Source of the DNA: Polyangiaceae bacterium
GTDB lineage: Bacteria > Myxococcota_A > Polyangia > Polyangiales > Polyangiaceae
Reading direction: 5' to 3'
DNA length: 9,254 nt
NCBI GenBank assembly: GCA_025934595.1
Contig: JAICXU010000072.1
Span: 1-9,254, forward strand
Part shown: positions 6,865 to 9,254 of the stretch, in pieces
Position numbering within the stretch: position 1 is the first letter of the stretch
How the letters are laid out: each line of letters begins with the position of its first letter
Position numbers and translations under genes: made by a program
The notes under the pieces: model-generated
The model's input: only the letters and a program-made list of their open reading frames with translations
The model's database searches: none
Told to the model about the DNA's origin: nothing

Positions 6865-8934
6865 TCACTCGAGCGCATCGAGCGCGGCGAGCAAAGCGTT
6901 CGCGCTCGCGGCGAGCTCGCCCGGCGCCATTTGCGGCGCGCCCGTGACCTCGACCTCGGTCACGCGTTCCTCGGGAATATCCGACAAAAAGCGGCTCGGC
7001 GTGCGCAGCACCGCTTTGCCTCGCACGCCGCGCGCCTTGCATCGCGAGAGCGTCAGTCGATCTTTCGCGCGCGTGACGCCCACGTAAAAAAGCCGGCGCT
7101 CTTCTTCCAAATCTTGCGGCGCGACGTCGGTCGTCTTCGTGTCGAGCGTGCGCGAGTGCGGAAGGAGGCCTTCTTCGCAGCCGATCAAGTAGACGATCTC
7201 GAACTCGAGACCCTTCGCGCCGTGCAAGGTCGACAGCGTGACGAGGTCCTTGGCCTCTTCCTCGTTCTCGCTGAAATCCAGCGTGAGCGCGTTCAAGAAC
7301 GTCTCGAGCGCGCTCTCCCGGTTCGCCTCCTGTCCCGAGATTTCGCGGGCCTCGCGACGCGAGAAGGTTTGGAAAAGCGCCTCGACGTTCGCCCATCTCT
7401 TCGCGGCGATCTGCGGAGATCCGGAATTCGCGTCGAGCTCCGTTTTGAGGCCGATGCGGTCGGCGAGCCAGCGCGCGGCGATGCTCGCTTGCGTGCCGTC
7501 GATCAAAATCTTCTTTCGGAGCTCGCCGACGATCTTCTCGAGCTCCCGGCAACCTTCGCGCGCGGAGCCGGACACGTCGTCGAGCGCATCGACGCGCTCG
7601 ATCGCTTGCCACATCGTCCAACCTTTCGCGAGCGCATGCAGCGCGAGACGTTCGACGCTCGCTTCGCCGACCCCGCGCGCGGGGTAATTGACGATGCGCC
7701 GCAAGCTGATCTCGTCGTGACGATTCATCGCGAGCTTCAAGTACGCGAGGAGATCTTTCACTTCCTTGCGCTCGAAAAATTGCTGGCCGCCGACGAGGCG
7801 ATAACCGATGCCTTCGCTGCGAAGCGCTTCTTCGATGACCTTGGCTTGCCCGTTCGAGCGATACAAAACCGCTATATTTCTCGGGCGAACGTGATCGTCT
7901 TTGATCCGCCGCCGGATTTGCTGCGCGACGTGCTCGGCCTCGATGTCGGGTGTCGGCGCGACGAGCACCGTGATTTTTTCTTCGCCTTCGCGGCTCGTGC
8001 GCAAGACTTTTTGATGACGCGAGTCGAGCCGCTTCGCGATGACGGCGTTCGCGACGTCGATGATCGCTTTGCACGATCGATAGTTGTCCTCGAGCTTGAC
8101 GACGTCGGCGCCGGGAAAGTGATCCTCGAACTCGAGGATGTTGCGCACGTCGGCGCCGCGCCATCCGTAGATGGCTTGGTCGTCGTCACCGACGACGCAG
8201 ATGTTCTTGTGCGCTTCGGCGAGCAACCGGAGAAGCGTGAGCTGCGCGCGATTCGTGTCTTGGTACTCGTCGACGAGAATGTAACGATAGCGATCCTGCC
8301 AGCGCGCGAGAACGTCCGCGCGATCGGTCCAGATGCGCGCCACCTCGCAGACGAGATCGTCGAAGTCGACGGCGGAGAATGTCCGCAGCGCGGATTCGTA
8401 CTTCGGAAAAACTTCTTTCGTGATCTCGTCGTAGAGATCGCCTTCGCGCACCGCAAATTCGCTGGGTTTCGTGAACGCATTCTTCGCATTCGAAATGCGC
8501 GCGAGCACGGCGGACGCGTCGAATTTTTTTCCGGCGTCGATCGATCGCAGCGCTTCTTTCACGACGCCGAGGCAATCGCCTTGATCGAAGATCGTGAACG
8601 CGCTCCCCGCTTGTTTGCGCTCGCGCGTGAGGACGCCGAGCCCGAAGGAGTGGAACGTGCAGATCGTGAGCCCGGCGGAGCCGCGAGGTCCTCCTTTTCT
8701 CTTTGCGGATCCCTTCGCCCCCAAAATGCCGTGGACGCGTTCCGCCATCTCGCCGGCCGCTTTGTTCGTGAACGTGAGCGCGACGATCGCGGAAGGAGGC
8801 ACGCCCCGCTCGAGGAGGCGCGCGATCCGTTGCGTGATGACGCGCGTTTTGCCGGAGCCGGCGCCGGCGAGCACCAAAAGAGGACCGTTTTGATGCTCGA
8901 CCGCCTTCTTTTGTGCGGGATTCAGCGTGCTCAT
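6865..8934 (-). CDS. SF1A DNA helicase, Rep/UvrD/PcrA family (Rep-like)
   Basis: ATP-driven 3'-5' DNA helicase expected to act in replication restart or repair. All superfamily motifs are visible in the 689 residues: Q motif LNPAQ (4-8), Walker A AGAGSGKT (23-30), Ia TFTNKAAGEM (54-63), Ib CTFHSFG (92-98), Walker B VDEYQDTN (221-228), III GDDDQAIYGWRGAD (249-262), IV LEDNYRS (281-287), V TLHGAKGLEFE (569-579) and VI RRLFYVGVTRAKDRL (613-627). The GDDDQ version of motif III, the FHSFGLGVLTRE segment and the short C-terminus ending soon after PSRFL favour Rep over UvrD or PcrA, but I did not assign a symbol. A Lys/Gly/Arg-rich insert sits at 72-88. The start is backed by the family N-terminus and an AAAGGG ribosome-binding site (8947-8942) 7 bases upstream. 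It is divergent from the lipoprotein gene at 9015. Confidence 0.95.
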   Translation of the reverse strand: MSTLNPAQKKAVEHQNGPLLVLAGAGSGKTRVITQRIARLLERGVPPSAIVALTFTNKAAGEMAERVHGILGAKGSAKRKGGPRGSAGLTICTFHSFGLGVLTRERKQAGSAFTIFDQGDCLGVVKEALRSIDAGKKFDASAVLARISNAKNAFTKPSEFAVREGDLYDEITKEVFPKYESALRTFSAVDFDDLVCEVARIWTDRADVLARWQDRYRYILVDEYQDTNRAQLTLLRLLAEAHKNICVVGDDDQAIYGWRGADVRNILEFEDHFPGADVVKLEDNYRSCKAIIDVANAVIAKRLDSRHQKVLRTSREGEEKITVLVAPTPDIEAEHVAQQIRRRIKDDHVRPRNIAVLYRSNGQAKVIEEALRSEGIGYRLVGGQQFFERKEVKDLLAYLKLAMNRHDEISLRRIVNYPARGVGEASVERLALHALAKGWTMWQAIERVDALDDVSGSAREGCRELEKIVGELRKKILIDGTQASIAARWLADRIGLKTELDANSGSPQIAAKRWANVEALFQTFSRREAREISGQEANRESALETFLNALTLDFSENEEEAKDLVTLSTLHGAKGLEFEIVYLIGCEEGLLPHSRTLDTKTTDVAPQDLEEERRLFYVGVTRAKDRLTLSRCKARGVRGKAVLRTPSRFLSDIPEERVTEVEVTGAPQMAPGELAASANALLAALDALE

Positions 8935-8975
8935 CGAAACGCCCTTTCAAGCACGGCGGCGCGCCAGGTTGAAGG

Positions 8976-8986
8976 GGCAACTTGCC
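8976..8986. other. Short inverted repeat in the divergent intergenic region
   Basis: GGCAA-C-TTGCC lies in the 80-bp gap between the helicase gene (minus) and the lipoprotein gene (plus), 42 bp from the helicase start and 29 bp from the other. It could be an operator acting on either gene. The arms are only 5 bp, so chance is a real alternative. Confidence 0.2.
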
Positions 8987-8997
8987 AGTAACTCGCG

Positions 8998-9003
8998 TAT
9001 GCT
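8998..9003 (+). promoter_or_regulatory. Candidate -10 box for the partial lipoprotein gene
   Basis: TATGCT matches four of six consensus -10 bases and ends 11 bases before the ATG at 9015. No convincing -35 box stands 16-18 bp upstream, and no Shine-Dalgarno is present before the ATG, so a very short leader is implied. Weak evidence on its own. Confidence 0.28.
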
Positions 9004-9014
9004 CCCGCGCGCCA

Positions 9015-9254
9015 ATGAAAAGACTGCTCCCCTCGATCACTCTGGCCAAGACGGGCACGAGCCTGTGCGCCATTTCTCTCCTCCTCGTGGCTTGTGGCGG
9101 GAGCCCGCCACCACCTCCCGCGAGCGCAACCGCGCAGCCGGCGCCGACGGCCGCGAAGGAGACGGTCGACACGAGCGCGGTGCCCGAGCCCACGAATTTG
9201 GTGGTGACGGCGCGCCTCGCGAAGCCGTCGCAGGTCGAGAAGGTGGTGGGCGGT
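9015..9254 (+). CDS. Lipoprotein, N-terminal 80 residues only (3' truncated)
   Basis: The ATG at 9015 opens a frame that stays open to the window end, 80 codons. The product begins M-K-R, has a hydrophobic segment ending L-L-L-V-A-C, and Cys27 is a textbook lipidation site followed by Gly-Gly-Ser. A run of prolines and an Ala/Pro/Thr-rich linker (residues 30-52) come next, then the start of a folded part (NLVVTARLAKPSQVEKVVGG, residues 61-80). This layout matches the signal and linker of the metallopeptidase lipoprotein in the same window. The folded domain is too short to identify. The gene is divergent from the helicase with 80 bp between the starts. The lipoprotein call is firm; the function is unknown. 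Confidence 0.78.
   Translation, partial: MKRLLPSITLAKTGTSLCAISLLLVACGGSPPPPPASATAQPAPTAAKETVDTSAVPEPTNLVVTARLAKPSQVEKVVGG

Noticed and set aside
8122..8139. Inverted repeat ATCCTCGA-AC-TCGAGGAT inside the helicase gene
   Set aside because: On the coding strand it encodes the conserved I-L-E-F-E-D segment after motif III with this genome's usual codons, so protein constraint plus codon bias explains it, unlike the palindrome at 968-984.
6931..8991. A 686-codon open frame on the plus strand opposite the helicase
   Set aside because: It mirrors the helicase gene, which carries every SF1 motif. Long antisense frames are expected in GC-rich coding DNA, and the product is Arg/Asp-rich without recognisable motifs.

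Overview
This 9.25 kb window is a densely coded, GC-rich chromosomal segment with eight protein-coding genes, two of them cut by the window edges. The strong G/C preference at third codon positions, several exported proteins with Pro/Ala- or Asp/Gly-rich linkers after the signal peptide, a PP2C phosphatase and cysteine-rich exported proteins together suggest a myxobacterium-like organism (Myxococcota, perhaps Polyangiales). This is an inference from style, not from a marker gene.

Layout. (1) Bases 1-1083 hold the 3' part of a PP2C-type Ser/Thr protein phosphatase with all visible metal-binding motifs intact and an N-terminal extension that weakly resembles a decayed kinase lobe. (2) Bases 1109-2905 encode a DUF885-family predicted zinc metallopeptidase lipoprotein. 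(3) Bases 2967-3800 encode an exported protein with 43 cysteines, built partly from 68-residue repeats. (4) Bases 3888-6852 form a probable three-gene unit: prolyl-tRNA synthetase (proS), a COG2945-type alpha/beta hydrolase 14 bp downstream, and a small cysteine-rich lipoprotein whose start overlaps the hydrolase stop (ATGA). (5) Bases 8934-6865 on the minus strand encode a Rep/UvrD/PcrA-type SF1 DNA helicase that converges on the proS unit with only 12 bp between stop codons. (6) A divergent lipoprotein gene starts at 9015 and runs off the window.

How the genes relate. There are two housekeeping anchors, proS and the helicase. Around them sit cell-envelope and secreted proteins: two clear lipoproteins in full, one partial lipoprotein and one large Cys-rich exported protein. 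Only the proS-hydrolase-lipoprotein run has operon-like spacing. No tRNA, rRNA, CRISPR array, transposase, integrase or recognisable defence module was seen, and no gap between genes exceeds 90 bp.

I did not find a convincing new multi-gene system. The items most worth a second look are a perfect 8+1+8 palindrome in an AT-rich patch inside the phosphatase gene, the in-register cysteine repeat protein, and the kinase-like remnant fused to the phosphatase.
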